From contig NC_067481.1 of NCBI RefSeq assembly GCF_947179515.1, positions 22,150,593-22,214,592 of the forward strand: a stretch of 64,000 nt of DNA, read 5' to 3'. How positions within the stretch are numbered: the first letter of the stretch is position 1; every line of letters starts with the position of its first letter. Below are positions 1-11,647 of the stretch, piece after piece. A model generated the notes under the pieces. It was not told the DNA's origin and searched no databases. It worked only from the letters and a program-made list of their open reading frames with translations. This stretch comes from Apodemus sylvaticus. Lineage: Eukaryota; Chordata; Mammalia; Rodentia; Muridae. Both the position numbers and the translations under genes were made by a program.

Positions 1-49
1 TTGATATGTAAAATTCTAAGCTGTTTAGAATTCATAAAACTTTTTTGCT

Positions 50-185
50 TTTCAAGACAGGTTTGTTTGTGTAGCCTTGGCTGTCCTGGAACTGGCTCTG
101 TAGACCAGGTTGGCCTTGAATTCAGAGATCCACCTGCCTCTAACCCCCAGGTGCTGGGATTACTGGCACACATCATCTTGTCTGG
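50..185 (-). mobile_element. B1 SINE
   Basis: Reverse-strand B1 core (TGTAGCCTTGGCTGTCCTGG ... GTGCTGGGATTA), moderately diverged. Confidence 0.85.
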
Positions 186-964
186 GAAGAGTTCATAAAA
201 CGTTTCTTCTTGGTAAAATAGATCCACATATTCACTCAATTTGTTTCCAATAACTGAACTGAGCATAAGGTTTTTGTTTGTTGTAGAGGGAATGGGAAGT
301 TGTTAACAAAGGGTCTCATGTAGTATAGACTGGCCTAAATATTCATATTTACTTATATGAATAAATCCATGAGGATTTATTGAGTGCTGGATTACATACA
401 TGGCTTCCTAAGTTAATTAAAATGATATTTAAAAGTTTGCGCCTCAGTTTTAAGTGCTTGGTTTGTAGCATATGTGGCTTGTTGTGGCCACGGTGGTCAT
501 AACCCTGGTACAGAAGCACATCAGTGTCCCCTTACCCGAGGGTCCACCTTCCTGAGATGTCTGTTCCCGACAATCAACTGTAGTCTGAAAATAATACATA
601 GCAAATTCCAGAAGAAAAAAATCCACATGTGAGTTACACATTGTACTCACGATCATGAGTTCTTACACCGTACCGTGTGTCTCACCTGGGCCTGACTCAT
701 CCTTCGGTCCAGAGGATGTCACCTGCTGGCTAGTCACTCTAGCTAATCTTTGTCCTCAGACCAAGCCTGGAGATGTTTCAAAGCTGGCATATAGCAACCC
801 GTTCCCCGCAGCTCCACGTGCACCCCAGTGCCCACACCGGTCACCCCATCTCATCCCACGGGTGACCGAGAGGCGGCGGTGAGCACGGTACAGGATAAGT
901 GACTCAAAGGGTCTTCTAACTTTCCTAACTTATGATTGCTCCAGTCCGCTGGTTAATTTTCATT

Positions 965-1262
965 TCTACTCCTGTGATAGAACACCTTGGGAAGGAAGGG
1001 CTTATTTCAACTTACAGCTCTAGACCACAGTCCGTCATTGAAGGACGTCAGGGCGGGGAATTCAAAGCAGGAACCTGGAGGCAAGAACTGAAGTAGAGGC
1101 CATGGAGAAACACTGTGTGCTGCCTTGCTCCTCGTGACTTGCTCGACCTGCTTTCTTATACAACCCAGGACTGCCCGTCCACGGGTTGCCCCACTCGCAG
1201 TGGGCAGGGTCCCACCATATCAAGCTCTAATTAAGAAAATGCCCTGCAGGCTTATGCACAAG
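965..1262 (+). repeat. Rodent interspersed repeat, same family as 30427-30842
   Basis: Shares blocks such as GGCAAGAACTGAAG, AGAGGCCATGGAG and TAATTAAGAAAATGCCCTGC with the copies near 30.4 and 55.3 kb. The family name is uncertain, possibly RMER1-type. Confidence 0.6.
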
Positions 1263-1292
1263 CTAATTTCTGTTTTATGTATATATGTATGT

Positions 1293-1412
1293 ATTTGGGG
1301 GTTTCTCTGTAGCCCTGGCTGTCCTGGAACTCACTTTGTAGACCAGGCTGCCCTCCAACTCAGAGATCCTTTTGCTCCTGTCTGCACAGGACTGGGATTT
1401 AATGTAGCCATG
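1293..1412 (-). mobile_element. B1 SINE, partial
   Basis: GTTTCTCTGTAGCCCTGGCT and downstream B1 body on the reverse strand, with a degenerate 5' end. Confidence 0.8.
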
Positions 1413-1759
1413 GGAGTGGATGTGTAAACACCCAAGAGAAATATGCACTATAGGCTTTGGTCCTATCTGAGATTTTCAGCATCCACTGGAGTCTTGGAAT
1501 GTATCTCCTGCGGGTAAGGGACTGCCAGCTGTAAAACAGGATATAGATCGTCTCCTGGAGCCACTGCCATCTAAGGGACACCGATTCCCACCCCAAGACA
1601 CACAGACACCCCCAGCTGCACTCTGTTTTAGAAGCTGTTGTTCCCATTGCACAGTGGAAGTCCTGTGCTGGTCCTTGAAGCTCCCTCTTCCTACCTCCTT
1701 CTGTATGTAGGTGAACATGTTTGTGTCTGTCTGTCTGTATGTCCTCACTGATCTCCAAC

Positions 1760-1975
1760 TCATTTCGAGACAGTGTCACAGAACTTGGAGCTCACCAGTG
1801 TCACTAGCCTGACTGGCCAGCTAGCCCCGGGGATCTTCCTGCCTTTGCCTTTCCAGGGCATGGATTGATTACAGGAGTGTTCCTCCTGTCTGGCTTTCAC
1901 GTGGCTGCTGGGGCTTGAACTCAAGATTCTGGTGTCTGCACAGTGTTTCTCAACCCTGGGCCCCTCCCCTCTTAA
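1760..1975 (-). mobile_element. B4 SINE
   Basis: A B1-like half (CGAGACAGTGTCACAG ... ATTACAGGAG) joined to an ID-like half (GCTGGGGCTTGAACTCA), reverse strand. Confidence 0.6.
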
Positions 1976-2109
1976 GAGCAGAGAGGCTCAGTCAGGGTGG
2001 GGCAGGGGACACACTGGTGCGGGTGGGGGTGGGGAGGGATTCCTTTCTCATTCCTAGTATTCCTGTCAAGAAGTTCTAGTATCTTTTCCTCCAGAAATAA
2101 AACTTGTGG

Positions 2110-2275
2110 GCTTAATGGTACACATCTCTTATCCCAGTTCCGGGAGACAGACCATCTGAGTTTGATCCCCAGAACCCACATAGTGGAAGGAGCAAAACCT
2201 AGTCCTAAAAATAACCATTGACTGCCACACATGTGCCGTGGGCCAGAGGCACCCCTCCCCAAAAGATTTTTAAAT
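2110..2275 (+). mobile_element. B3/B2-type SINE, partial
   Basis: GAGTTTGATCCCCAGAACCC followed by TGACTGCCACACATGTGCCG, typical of B3. Confidence 0.6.
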
Positions 2276-2330
2276 TGTGCTTTAAAATGTAAAATAAAAT
2301 AAAATCCTAATGTATAGAGAGTAACCAGGC

Positions 2331-2359
2331 TTTTTTTTTTTTTTTTTTTTTTTTTTTTT
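2331..2359. repeat. Poly(T) tract, 29 bp
   Basis: An uninterrupted T run, possibly the A-tail of a minus-strand insertion. The inserted body is not recognised. Confidence 0.95.
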
Positions 2360-2824
2360 GGTTTGTGAAGGATGAGGGCTCATCAGGCGCCCCCCTAGAA
2401 ATCTTCCTTCTGTTTCTAATGTGCCGGTGAAGAAGTGTTCCGTGTTCCAAAGAACATATGTACAAACGAATTTTAGAATGTTGGTCCATCTGTGAGGAGA
2501 CGACAGGGGCAGGAGGACCCAGGGAGTGGGTGATTTTGCTGCAGCTCTGAGTGATGTGTCCACCAGAGCTGGCTCCAGTCATCCAGGAGCCTTCCCACTC
2601 TGAGACCGAAACGGCCATCCTGTTTCAGACATGCCTCATTATCAAATGACTCTTAGGCAGCTGGGAGTTTTGCTATTTTTGTTTGGTCGCAGAATGTGTA
2701 CTGTACATTGTTTTGGTTTGTTTTCTTGCTTGCCTTTGTGAAACTGAGTTTGCTGAGAAAAACAAAACCGTACTGTTTTTTAACTCAACCTCTGTTCACG
2801 AGGCCCCTGGAGTTGACGCTCAAG

Positions 2825-2960
2825 GGCTGGTGAGGAACTCAGCAGGTAAAAGGCCTTGCTGATCAAGCGTGCAGGCCCGAGAGAACTGACACCCAGAGTT
2901 GTCCTCTGACCTCCGCACGTGTGCCGCCTCGCCTGCCTTCTCACACACATCATGAATATA
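2825..2960 (+). mobile_element. B3 SINE
   Basis: GGGCTGGTGAGGAACTCAGC at the start and GTTGTCCTCTGACCTCC downstream match B3. Confidence 0.65.
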
Positions 2961-3289
2961 CACGGTAACAGACTGATAATGCCATAGAAGTCGATGTTTG
3001 AAACTTGAGGTCTAGTGAGAAGTGAAGAATTGCTTTTCTCCAGAGATTTTTTTCCCCCCTCGGTTGCTTTAGTTTGGGGGGGAAGGCTGTGATTTTCAGT
3101 GAGGTGATGAGAGGCGTCCTCTCTAAACCGCCAGGCTCTGAGATAGCTGCCGTCTCCGTCTCCGTCTCCAAGCAGGTATGAAGACCTTACCAGCTTCAGG
3201 GCCCACTGCAGAGCCACGGGCACGCAGGTGGTGCTGAGTCCACCTTCTCCATCCCTCAGCCCGCCTCCTCCTTGGAACATCCCGTCTCT

Positions 3290-3405
3290 GTTTTGTTTTC
3301 GGAGATGTGGTCTCAGCATGCAGTCCCAGCTTACCTTGAACCTGGGAGCTGTTATGATTGTCCTGCCTCTGCCTCCCAGGTCCTGGGGTGACAGGTATGT
3401 GTCCC
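3290..3405 (-). mobile_element. Diverged B1 SINE
   Basis: CTTACCTTGAACCTGGGAG and CTGCCTCTGCCTCCCAGG in B1-like order, reverse strand. Confidence 0.5.
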
Positions 3406-3702
3406 TAATCTGGACCAACTTTGTTTATCCTAACAGTCTTTTTAGATCCTTAGTACTGAAAGGAAACTCTGAAGAAATGGATAGAACTTCTGTGTCATTT
3501 TGAATGTGGCCTCATACCTAAGCCAAATTTGTCAGTCATTAAAATGTCAAATAAAGTACTCATTAGCTTTTACTGCAGAGTGAACTTTAAGATGCTGTTT
3601 ATTTTAGTACAGTGCCAAAGTAAGTTCATTGTAATGCTGAAAATGCCTTGATGTAATTTAGTAAATACGATTTATCTTATCCCCCCATATAAAATGAGGG
3701 AT

Positions 3703-3790
3703 GGGGCTGGAGAGATGGCTCAGCTGGTGAAGGCTCCTGCTCCCGCCCTTGACACCCTGAGTCCAATCACCAGAATTGCATATGGTTAAA
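3703..3790 (+). mobile_element. B2/B3 SINE 5' fragment
   Basis: GGGGCTGGAGAGATGGCTCA begins the tRNA-related head. The 3' half is missing. Confidence 0.65.
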
Positions 3791-3831
3791 AGAAAAGGTC
3801 GGGGTGGGGGAGGTAAATGACTTTCTCAACT

Positions 3832-4003
3832 GCCGGGCGATGGTGGTGCATGCCTGTAATTCCAGCACTTGGGAGGCAGAGGCAGGCGGATTTGAGTTCG
3901 AGGCCAGCCTGGTCTACAGAGTGAGTTCCAGGACAACCAGGGCTATACAGAGATACCCTGTCTTGAAAAAACCAAATCCAAAAAACCAAAAAAAAAAAAA
4001 AAA
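3832..4003 (+). mobile_element. B1 SINE
   Basis: Nearly full-length, from GCCGGGCGATGGTGG to CCCTGTCTTGAAAAAACC and an A-rich tail. Confidence 0.95.
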
Positions 4004-4186
4004 TGTGTCACTAACCTGCACATGGGTACGTGGACATTGGTCCATGCCTTCCCTAAATATGTTCAATGTAAAAAAAATAATAATGAGGGATTATTTTCAC
4101 AAATGGGGGAAACACCTTCTCCCAAATACATAATCAGAACATAATTTAGACTCTCGAAATCATTTCCTTAAAAGTGGAAATCTAAG

Positions 4187-4341
4187 CTGGGTGTGGTGGC
4201 GCACACCTGTAATCCCAGCACTTGGGAGGCAGAGGCAGGTGGATTTCTGAGTTCGATGCCAGCCTGGTCTACAGAGTGAATTCCAGGACAGCCATGACTA
4301 CACAGAGAAACCCTGTCTCAAAAAAAACGAAAAAAAAAAAA
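4187..4341 (+). mobile_element. B1 SINE with 16-bp target-site duplication
   Basis: Full B1 flanked by AAAGTGGAAATCTAAG at 4171-4186 and 4342-4357. The exact duplication shows a fairly recent insertion. Confidence 0.95.
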
Positions 4342-4392
4342 AAGTGGAAATCTAAGAGCCTATGTGAATGTTGTCATGGTCCAGAGTAACCG

Positions 4393-5330
4393 ATTTTTTT
4401 TTTTTTTTTTGCTTTAAAGTTTATTGTGTTGATTCTGCAACAATGCTGAATTAAGAAACAAGGGGTCATTTTCAAATGTTTCACACATTTTCGTTATAGG
4501 CAGTTTTATATTTTTGTTACATGTTACATGTTAATATACATGCTAAGTATGATGACATTTGTTGTGTTAGTAGTATTTGATCTCTTTTCCCTGGGCAGAA
4601 GAGACCACCTGACACCTGTACAGCTTTGTGTGTGGGTCCTGCAGTCTTATATGGAATTTAACTCCAGGCTTGATAAAGATTAATCTGCAGATCCTCTTTG
4701 AAAGAGGATTTGGTTTGACTGTGTCAAATTTTCCTGTGAGTAAAACTGCATCGTTGAGAAGAGCTGGACTCCTTCTACACTGTGTGTGCTGTCCCTGATT
4801 GACCCTGATCTGTTTGGCACATACGGATGATCGGCTTTTGGCCGTGGTGGACAGATGTCCTGATTCCATCAGAGATTGCTCGCACATATTTGCGGCTTCC
4901 CCAAAGTCAGTAATCCTTGTTGACCGGATATCTTTGACAGACTTTTAAAACTGTTTTTCAAATACTGGTTTGGACACACACACTCTATAGCTCACCTGTA
5001 AGATTTTTAGAGTCAGTTGGCATCCTCTTTCCCCCAACAGAAATAGGAGAAAAGTGGCAAACAAGACCAGGAAATATAGCAGAAGCACCATTGAAGTCTG
5101 CAGAACTTCCAAGCATTTAATACGAGATGGTAGAGTCCAGGTTTGGGGAACGCGTGTCTGAGGTGGGCATTGCTGTGTGTTGGGATCTGTCACTGAGCCT
5201 GGCATGTAACGGGAGCCTGGCGAATGTGTTGTGCTTTTGTAAGCGGGTTGCTCCAGTTCTGTCTATTGATGTCAAGCAGACATTCATCTCTGAACATCAC
5301 CGTTGATTGACAGGGGGATACCAGGATCCC
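4393..5330 (-). pseudogene. Probable processed retrocopy of an unidentified transcript
   Basis: Read on the minus strand, a sequence of roughly 0.9 kb ends with AATAAA, about 15 nt of spacer and then a run of A (seen as T at about 4394-4410). That is the hallmark of a reverse-transcribed mRNA. Two non-contiguous open stretches lie inside it (about 5205-4945 and 4887-4567). The first has a strongly hydrophobic segment near its middle (LLLYFLVLFATFLLFLL). I do not recognise the parent gene. The upstream stretch contains a donor-like CAG|GTGAGC, so the copy may be of an unspliced or non-coding RNA. No target-site duplication was found and the 5' end is uncertain. Confidence 0.5.
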
Positions 5331-5549
5331 ACTGACTCCCCTTCAGCCTCAGCACGCTGGTATAACCAGAGAGCATCCACGCTCAGGAAGACGTGCCCTT
5401 TTCTAGAAACTTAAGAGGCAGGAAATCACTTGGCTTCCTTTGGACTTCAGTGTTAAAGATGGGAGGAGTGTTTACTAGATAAAACTGCTCCTTTGTTTTA
5501 AAAATTGTAACAATACATAATAAAATCTGCTATTAAAATTTTTTTGTGG

Positions 5550-5640
5550 CAGGCACAGGGAGACTGTGCTCTGTCCTGGGTATGGAACCCAAGGCCTCGC
5601 ATGTGCTGGGCTGTCACCAAGCTTCTATATCCCCAGCCCT
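5550..5640 (-). mobile_element. ID/B4-like SINE fragment
   Basis: Reverse ID-like sequence: TGGGTATGGAACCCAAGGCC and TATATCCCCAGCCC. Confidence 0.5.
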
Positions 5641-5870
5641 GACTTTAACCATTTTCAAGTGTACTTGGTTCAGTGGCACTAAGGACACACACGTTGTGCA
5701 ATCTCCGTCTGTCATCCAAAACAAAAATTGTTCGTTAAAGAGTAACTCTCCATCTGCCCCTCACCCGTCTCCTGTGTTCATGATCTGGACTCTTCCGTAT
5801 ACCTCACATAAGTGGACTCGCACGGTAATTGTCCCTGTGTCCCTGCCAGCCTCTCTGTCTCCCTCCTCGG
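5641..5870. mobile_element. Old L1 (L1M-like) 3' fragment
   Basis: TTTAACCATTTTCAAGTGTA, TTCAGTGGCACTAAG and CCTCACATAAGTGGACTCG resemble the ancient mammalian L1 3' region. Confidence 0.45.
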
Positions 5871-6604
5871 AGATCTGGCATCCCTCTCCTCCCTGCTAAT
5901 CTAGTTCCTGCTTTGTGCCCAGACCTAGGCAGAGATGCACGCACAGTAAGGATCCAGAGGCAAATTAATGCAACAGTTTGTGACATACCACTAGGGGGGT
6001 ATTAAACCTTTGAAGCTGTGATTCCTAATCAGGATGTCTGCTGGTTTATCTCCTCCAAGTCTTGCTGATAAGCCTGCACCGACAATAATATTGGAGATTA
6101 GCCTTTCTCTGTGTTTCACAAAACAAATTGTTCCTCTTTAAACTTGATTATGGGCTGGAAAATTACTGGTACATTGATGTAATTGCTTATACAGATATTT
6201 AGCATTCTGCACACAGGGGCCCTCTGAGAGAGAAGAGGCTTTGATGGCGGGGGCCCACTGTGAAGTCACAGTTACGCCTGAAGACAAACCTGAGCTTCTG
6301 GCTTCCCTGCACCCTATTCTTACAGCATCTTCTTTCTTCTCCTCCCTCCCCTTCTTTCTCTTCTCACCTTCTCCTTTTCCTTCTTGTTCATTCTGGTTTT
6401 TGGAGTAGTTGGTACAAAAGCCTCCTGATCCTGAGTCCAAATAGAAATGAGCTAGTCCCGGCTCTGTCGTCAGCCCGCCTTAAAGGACAGAGACTCGGAG
6501 AGCTCAGAGTGTGAAGTGAAGGCAGTGGTATCTACAGTGTTCTTAGAGCTATAACAAGGAGGGAAGGAGACGGCCTTGGAGAATGACTTGAAAAGTTATC
6601 TGTG

Positions 6605-6740
6605 TGCCACGTGCACTCGGGGATGGAGGTAGAGGAGGATCAGGAGTTCAAGATCAGCCTTCATTACATAGCAGGTTCAAAGCCACCCTGTGCAACTTGG
6701 GACCCTGACTTCAAAAGAAATTTTTTTAAAAAAAAATCTG
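6605..6740 (+). mobile_element. Diverged B1-like element
   Basis: GATCAGGAGTTCAAGATCAG and a trailing A-rich end resemble an old B1. Confidence 0.4.
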
Positions 6741-6826
6741 AATTTAACTTTCAAATAGAATCTTGTTTTCTTTGGTGCTGGCTCCTGTGCTCTACCACTG
6801 AGCAACAACTCAGCTTCTGGTTCTGA

Positions 6827-6830
<4 letters not shown>

Positions 6831-6861
<31 letters not shown>
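6831..6861. repeat. (TG)n microsatellite
   Basis: About 15 dinucleotide units. Confidence 0.98.
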
Positions 6862-6863
<2 letters not shown>

Positions 6864-6929
6864 AAGTATATGTGTGTGTGTGCCTGTGTGGAAGGCATAG
6901 ATGATCAATCTCAGTTGTTTTTCAGGAGT

Positions 6930-7240
6930 TGTCCACCTTCTCCTGTGTGTGTATGTGCACATATGTGAACATATGTGTGCATGTGTATGCCTATGTAAAG
7001 GAGGTTCTTGTCAAGTACTGTCCTTGATTGTTCCTCCACTTTAACCATTGAGACAGGATCTCTCACTAAACCCAGAGCTTGAAGGTACAGCTAGTCTTAC
7101 TGGCTAGTTTGCCCTAGGGACCCCATCTCTATCTCCCAAGGCTAGAATTACAGATGACCCCTATGCCACTGGACGTGTATGTGGGATCTGGGGATATGGA
7201 CTCAAGTGCTCTCTTTTGTGTGGCCAACACTAACTATTGA
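6930..7240 (-). mobile_element. B4 SINE
   Basis: Reverse B4: GAGACAGGATCTCTCACTAA, a GGCTAG core, then an ID-like GGACTCAAGTGCTCTC end. Confidence 0.6.
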
Positions 7241-7244
7241 GCCA

Positions 7245-7435
7245 GATCCCACATTGTTTCTTGAAACAGGGTCTCCTACTGGCCAGAAAGCCTTGGAGAT
7301 CCACCTGTCTCCACCCCAGCCCCCATGGCTGGCATTCTAAGCATGGCTTTTTATATGGGTGCTACATGGGTGCTGGGAATCAAAATAGGGTCTCTGTACT
7401 TATTGAGAAGGAAGCTGTCTCTTCAGCCTCTGACT
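7245..7435 (-). mobile_element. B4 SINE, second copy
   Basis: GAAACAGGGTCTCCTACTGG followed by GGTGCTGGGAATCAAAATAG. It directly abuts the previous B4. Confidence 0.55.
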
Positions 7436-7441
7436 CTGGAC

Positions 7442-7652
7442 AATTTTTTTTCCACATTTATTTAACTTTGTGTATCTAAATGGGTTTTGCCTGCAGGTAT
7501 GTATGTGTGCCTGGTCAAAAGAGGGCATGGGATCCCCAGAACTGGAGTTAAGATGGTTGTGATCTATTATGTAGGTGCTGAGAATTGAACCCGGGTCCTC
7601 TGCAAGAGCAACAAGTGCTTTAAACCACTGAGCTATCTGTTCACCCCTCCAG
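7442..7652 (-). mobile_element. B3 SINE
   Basis: CAGAACTGGAGTTAAGATGG, GGTGCTGAGAATTGAACCCG and a terminal CCACTGAGCTATCTG. Confidence 0.75.
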
Positions 7653-8091
7653 GCTCTGAAGTCTTAACCAGAGCTCTGAACAGAAGCTTTGCCGTGGTGC
7701 TTTCTTCCCTACGTCCTCTGTTCATTTGCATCAGGTGGACCCATACTGCCTGTCTTGGCTCAGTTTCTCAACCTATAAAACGTAAGGCCAACAGTTCAAT
7801 CAAGAACCATAAATGTTTCAGCTGATGTGCCAACGGAATGTGAAATGTGCTTTTAGGGTTCCGTTTTTGTGGCGTTTACAAACACAGGTGCTGAGGCATC
7901 AGAGATAGAGCACCCGACAGTGGGTGTAGGCTAAGGCATGCGCAGGTCATCCCGGACCGGTGACATCACATTGAGGAGCTCACTGGCTCTGGTACCCTGG
8001 GAGCATCCTCCCACCCTTCCTGTTTAAAGAGGAACTGGCATCTATAGCCGTTACCGCCCCACCCCCACTTCTCCCAGATTTAGATTGCCTG

Positions 8092-8097
<6 letters not shown>

Positions 8098-8144
<47 letters not shown>
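8098..8144. repeat. (TG)n microsatellite, 47 bp
   Basis: Uninterrupted TG repeat. Confidence 0.98.
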
Positions 8145-8147
<3 letters not shown>

Positions 8148-9512
8148 GTTTACCAGCCACAAACAGGTTCTGTTTCCCACTCTTCGTTATAGGGCCTTCT
8201 TTCAGTTCAATATGCTTCTATTGGCACCTCCTTTGGTGTTCTTTACAGCAGTAGCTAATTAGTGACAGCTTTAAAGCAAGCAGCTTGTCATTTTTGGCAG
8301 GGACAGGGGACATCCATAGCTAAGTTTACCATGCTCCATGCAAATACATCTCGAATTTAAAAAGCGTCTGTAGTCAAAGGTGGCTGTGTCTACTGAAATA
8401 TCTCAAGTTGGCATGGTGTCCTACAGATGATGAGCTCTGGGGGGGGGGGGGAGTGTGGGATGGGGGTAATAACATAGTCTCTGTGTGTGACAGGCAACGC
8501 TCTGAACCCTGAGTCATCCTCCTAACCTTAATCTGCATTGGGGGTGTCAGACATCATGTTGTTTTGGCACGGTAATAAATCTCTCTGGGTGGCATTTAGT
8601 GGTGAGCGCGGGTGACTGGGGGAGTACGCTGTTGCTGTCGGTGAATGCGGTGAATGCACACCCACCATTTAGTTTCTCCCCCCCCTCCCAATGTCATTAA
8701 AGGAAACAGTTCCGTTTGCTTGGAGACAAGGGAATTTTCTTGAGGCTCCCAGCTCAGATCAGCGTTCTCGCAGCCATGCCATTCTTTCCTTTGGAGTTGA
8801 CGTCGAGAGATGTTAGCTCCATTTTCCAAACTCGTTCGTCACGATGTTTATGGATGGGTTCGCCTGTTGATTAACACTAACGATGAGTCAAAACCTCCGT
8901 CACGGTTTCTATAAAATGTGATTCACTCCCATTACTCCTCTAATAAGGATACAAATAATGTGTTAAAAATAACACATTGAAGAAAATAATTGGCCTGCCG
9001 GCTATTCCTCCCAATTTGGTTCCCTTTGTAACACGGAGATCTACTGAAATGATATGTAATACTCAATTACCAAATACCTACCATGTACCAAGCGGAGTGA
9101 AGAGTAGGCTGGAACTCTAGGGAGGTGGTGCAGTCTGTCTTTTCAAAATGAGGTGCTCAAAATGATGAAAGACACCGCATTGTTGTGGTCCTGTTTCCCA
9201 CTGAGGTGTGAAAGTATACATGGGACCTTATTTTTTCTTAGGAGCTTGGGATTGACAGATGTCCTTGTTCTCGGTTTCCGCTTTGCCATGTCATGCAGAG
9301 GGAAAAATCCAGAAGTTGTCACTCATGGTCTGCTGCTTTATAGCATGGCTTGGTGAGCCCTACAGGTTCTTGGCGCTCAACTGGTATTTAAAGTACACGG
9401 AGATAGCAACATAGTTACTTCTACCATCAGTCTTTTGCAGCACAGGAAATTACTCCTTCTCTTTGGTTTCAGGCCCACAAGCCTTAGATAAATGGATGCT
9501 AAATTATTGCTG

Positions 9513-9521
9513 TTCTGTGAA
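9513..9521. promoter_or_regulatory. GAS-type motif TTCTGTGAA
   Basis: Fits TTCNNNGAA in repeat-free intron 1 sequence. About 16 such matches are expected by chance in 64 kb, so this alone is weak. Confidence 0.2.
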
Positions 9522-10654
9522 CAGTTTCCCAGGCGATGCCCAGCTTCAGTCCTTTCCTGCCCCCGGGACAGTTGGTGGGTTGTTTTCTCATTGGTATGAG
9601 TGACTGTCCCTTTGTGAAAACCAGAGCTGAGGGCGACCTGGGATTAGTGTTGGTGATGTGTAACAGTACAGCTGCCAGGCATCCTAACACACCTCACTGC
9701 CCATTTTGACCCAGGAGCTATCCGGACCGAGAGAGCCGCCCTCTCACAGGATGGACCTCCTCTTGTTTACCTTCACAACCCCAGGCTTTTACCTGACTTC
9801 TGATTGGTTCAGAAGGATGAAGATGCACCAAGCCCTCCTATGGCTTCCTCCAGTTGTACTTGAAGACTTCCAGAAAGACCTGACTTAAAATTTTCTTTTG
9901 GGTTGTGTCTCTTTGGAAGTTGCACTCTGGGATAATTCAGTCTGTGGCTTTTACGCTAAAGCAGCGTCAAACTCAGGTTGTCAGGTGTGATGGCAAGTGC
10001 CCTAACCTAGGGACTCACCTCAGCAGAGTTAACGAAGTGAGGATTTTTAATGAGCAAAGGCTGAGCTCTCAAGGTGTGAGGCCTCTTAGGGAATTTGAGA
10101 GCTCTCACTCTTAAGCCTGTTGCCTCGTCTGTAGCATAGTGACACTATTAGAGACACCTCGGGCGGGCGGGCGGGCGTCCTTGAGAGACTTACCGAGGAC
10201 ACGTGCAGAGCGCACAGGTGTGCGTGACATGTGGCAATAGCTCCTTGGTATTTTTCATTCCTTCTACTATTGGGACCACTGTGTCTCCTGCTAGCTTTCT
10301 GCCCTGCACGCCACCCTCCCCCCTGCTGCTGTGGAGACGGCAGAGACTGAGAGGAGTGGAAAGTAAGTAGCTGGCTTTGTGTCGACATGAAACAGTTTCT
10401 AGTGTGCAGCTTAATTTAGCCTAGGTAACAGGTTTTTTTTTCACCCCAGCAGCTCTCGGGTGTCTTCATCTGTGCTGGATGTTCTGAGCCTGGGGTTAAG
10501 CACTCCATCATCAAAGCCCAGCTTCTGTGAGGACCGCCTCTCGTCTCTGTTGCCACCACAACCTGACAGAGAGTAGTTAGAAACCACACGGAGCTGATGG
10601 CATGCCGTGTGAGCCTCTCAAAGGGACTCGTCACATGTTTTTTTTTTCTTTTCC

Positions 10655-10681
10655 TGTGTGTGTGTGTGTGTGTGTGTGTGT
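10655..10681. repeat. (TG)n microsatellite
   Basis: About 13 units, next to a B4. Confidence 0.97.
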
Positions 10682-10705
10682 AGGTCAGAAGATAACTATG
10701 TGTCA

Positions 10706-10920
10706 TTTTTTTGTTTGTTTGTTTGACAGGGTCTCTTGTCTCTCTTTGGCCTGGAACCTCCTCAAACGGGCTATATTATCTTGTTAGCAACCGTCTGTCA
10801 GCCTCCTCTCCTCTCATTGCTGGAATTACAAACATTCATCCTTATGGGATCTAGGGACTTGAACTCAGGTTCTCATGCTTCCCAGATAAGTTCTTTACTG
10901 AACTATCTCCCCAGTCTAGC
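10706..10920 (-). mobile_element. B4 SINE
   Basis: GACAGGGTCTCTTGTCTCTC and GGGACTTGAACTCAGGTTCT, ending ACTATCTCCCCAGTC. Confidence 0.65.
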
Positions 10921-11309
10921 CCATCACATTTTCTTACAAGACGTACGTAGACAGTTAAAACCTTCCCTTTTCTTCCTTCTCCTTTGCACTGGGAAGGATC
11001 GTATCCTGCCTCTAAGGGAAGCAAACGTAGACTCCCCTGTAGTCTGGTGCTTTCTAGTTTACAAAAGTCTGTATCAGAATACAATGCTGTTGGGGCGGGG
11101 CACTAAAATCTTCAATGTCATTTTAAGCCTTTGGAATTACTATATGAAGGAGACCTTACTTGTCTTCTTGCTCATGGCTTTAGTGGCCTTTTCTCCATGT
11201 CTGATCTCAGAAGTTGTGTGTGTTTTCTCTGTGGCCTCTGGGGTTTTGGCATTGACTGCATATTGTCCATCATGGACGGCTGAGCTTTGTTTGTCTTGTC
11301 TTAGTTTTT

Positions 11310-11501
11310 AAAACGATTTGTTGTTCTTATTTTATGTGCATTGGTACTTTACCTGCATGTATGTCTGCGTGAGGGTGTCAGATACCCTGAAACTGGAGTT
11401 ACAGACAGTTGTGAGCTGCTATGTGGGTGCTGGGAATTGAACCCAGGTCCTCTGGAATAGTAGCTAGTGCTCTTAACAGCTGACCCATCTCTCCAGCCCC
11501 A
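11310..11501 (-). mobile_element. B3 SINE
   Basis: TTATTTTATGTGCATTGGTA, GGTGCTGGGAATTGAACCCA and CCATCTCTCCAGCCCC. Confidence 0.85.
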
Positions 11502-11647
11502 TGGCTGTTTTGCCTTCAGTTTGAGAAAAGTCTGACATTTTAATTTTGTCAATCATCTAGAGATTTTAAATGTCACTCTTATCGCCAGATTACTATCATA
11601 GTTTTAGATATAGACTTCTGGATCATTCATGTAAAATATAGGAGTGG

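Noticed and set aside
2780..3418. 212-codon minus-strand open frame
   Set aside because: It overlaps B3 and B1 SINEs and shows no recognisable protein features.
10736..11311. 191-codon open frame in intron 1
   Set aside because: It begins inside a minus-strand B4 and continues into unique intron with no splice or protein-family evidence.
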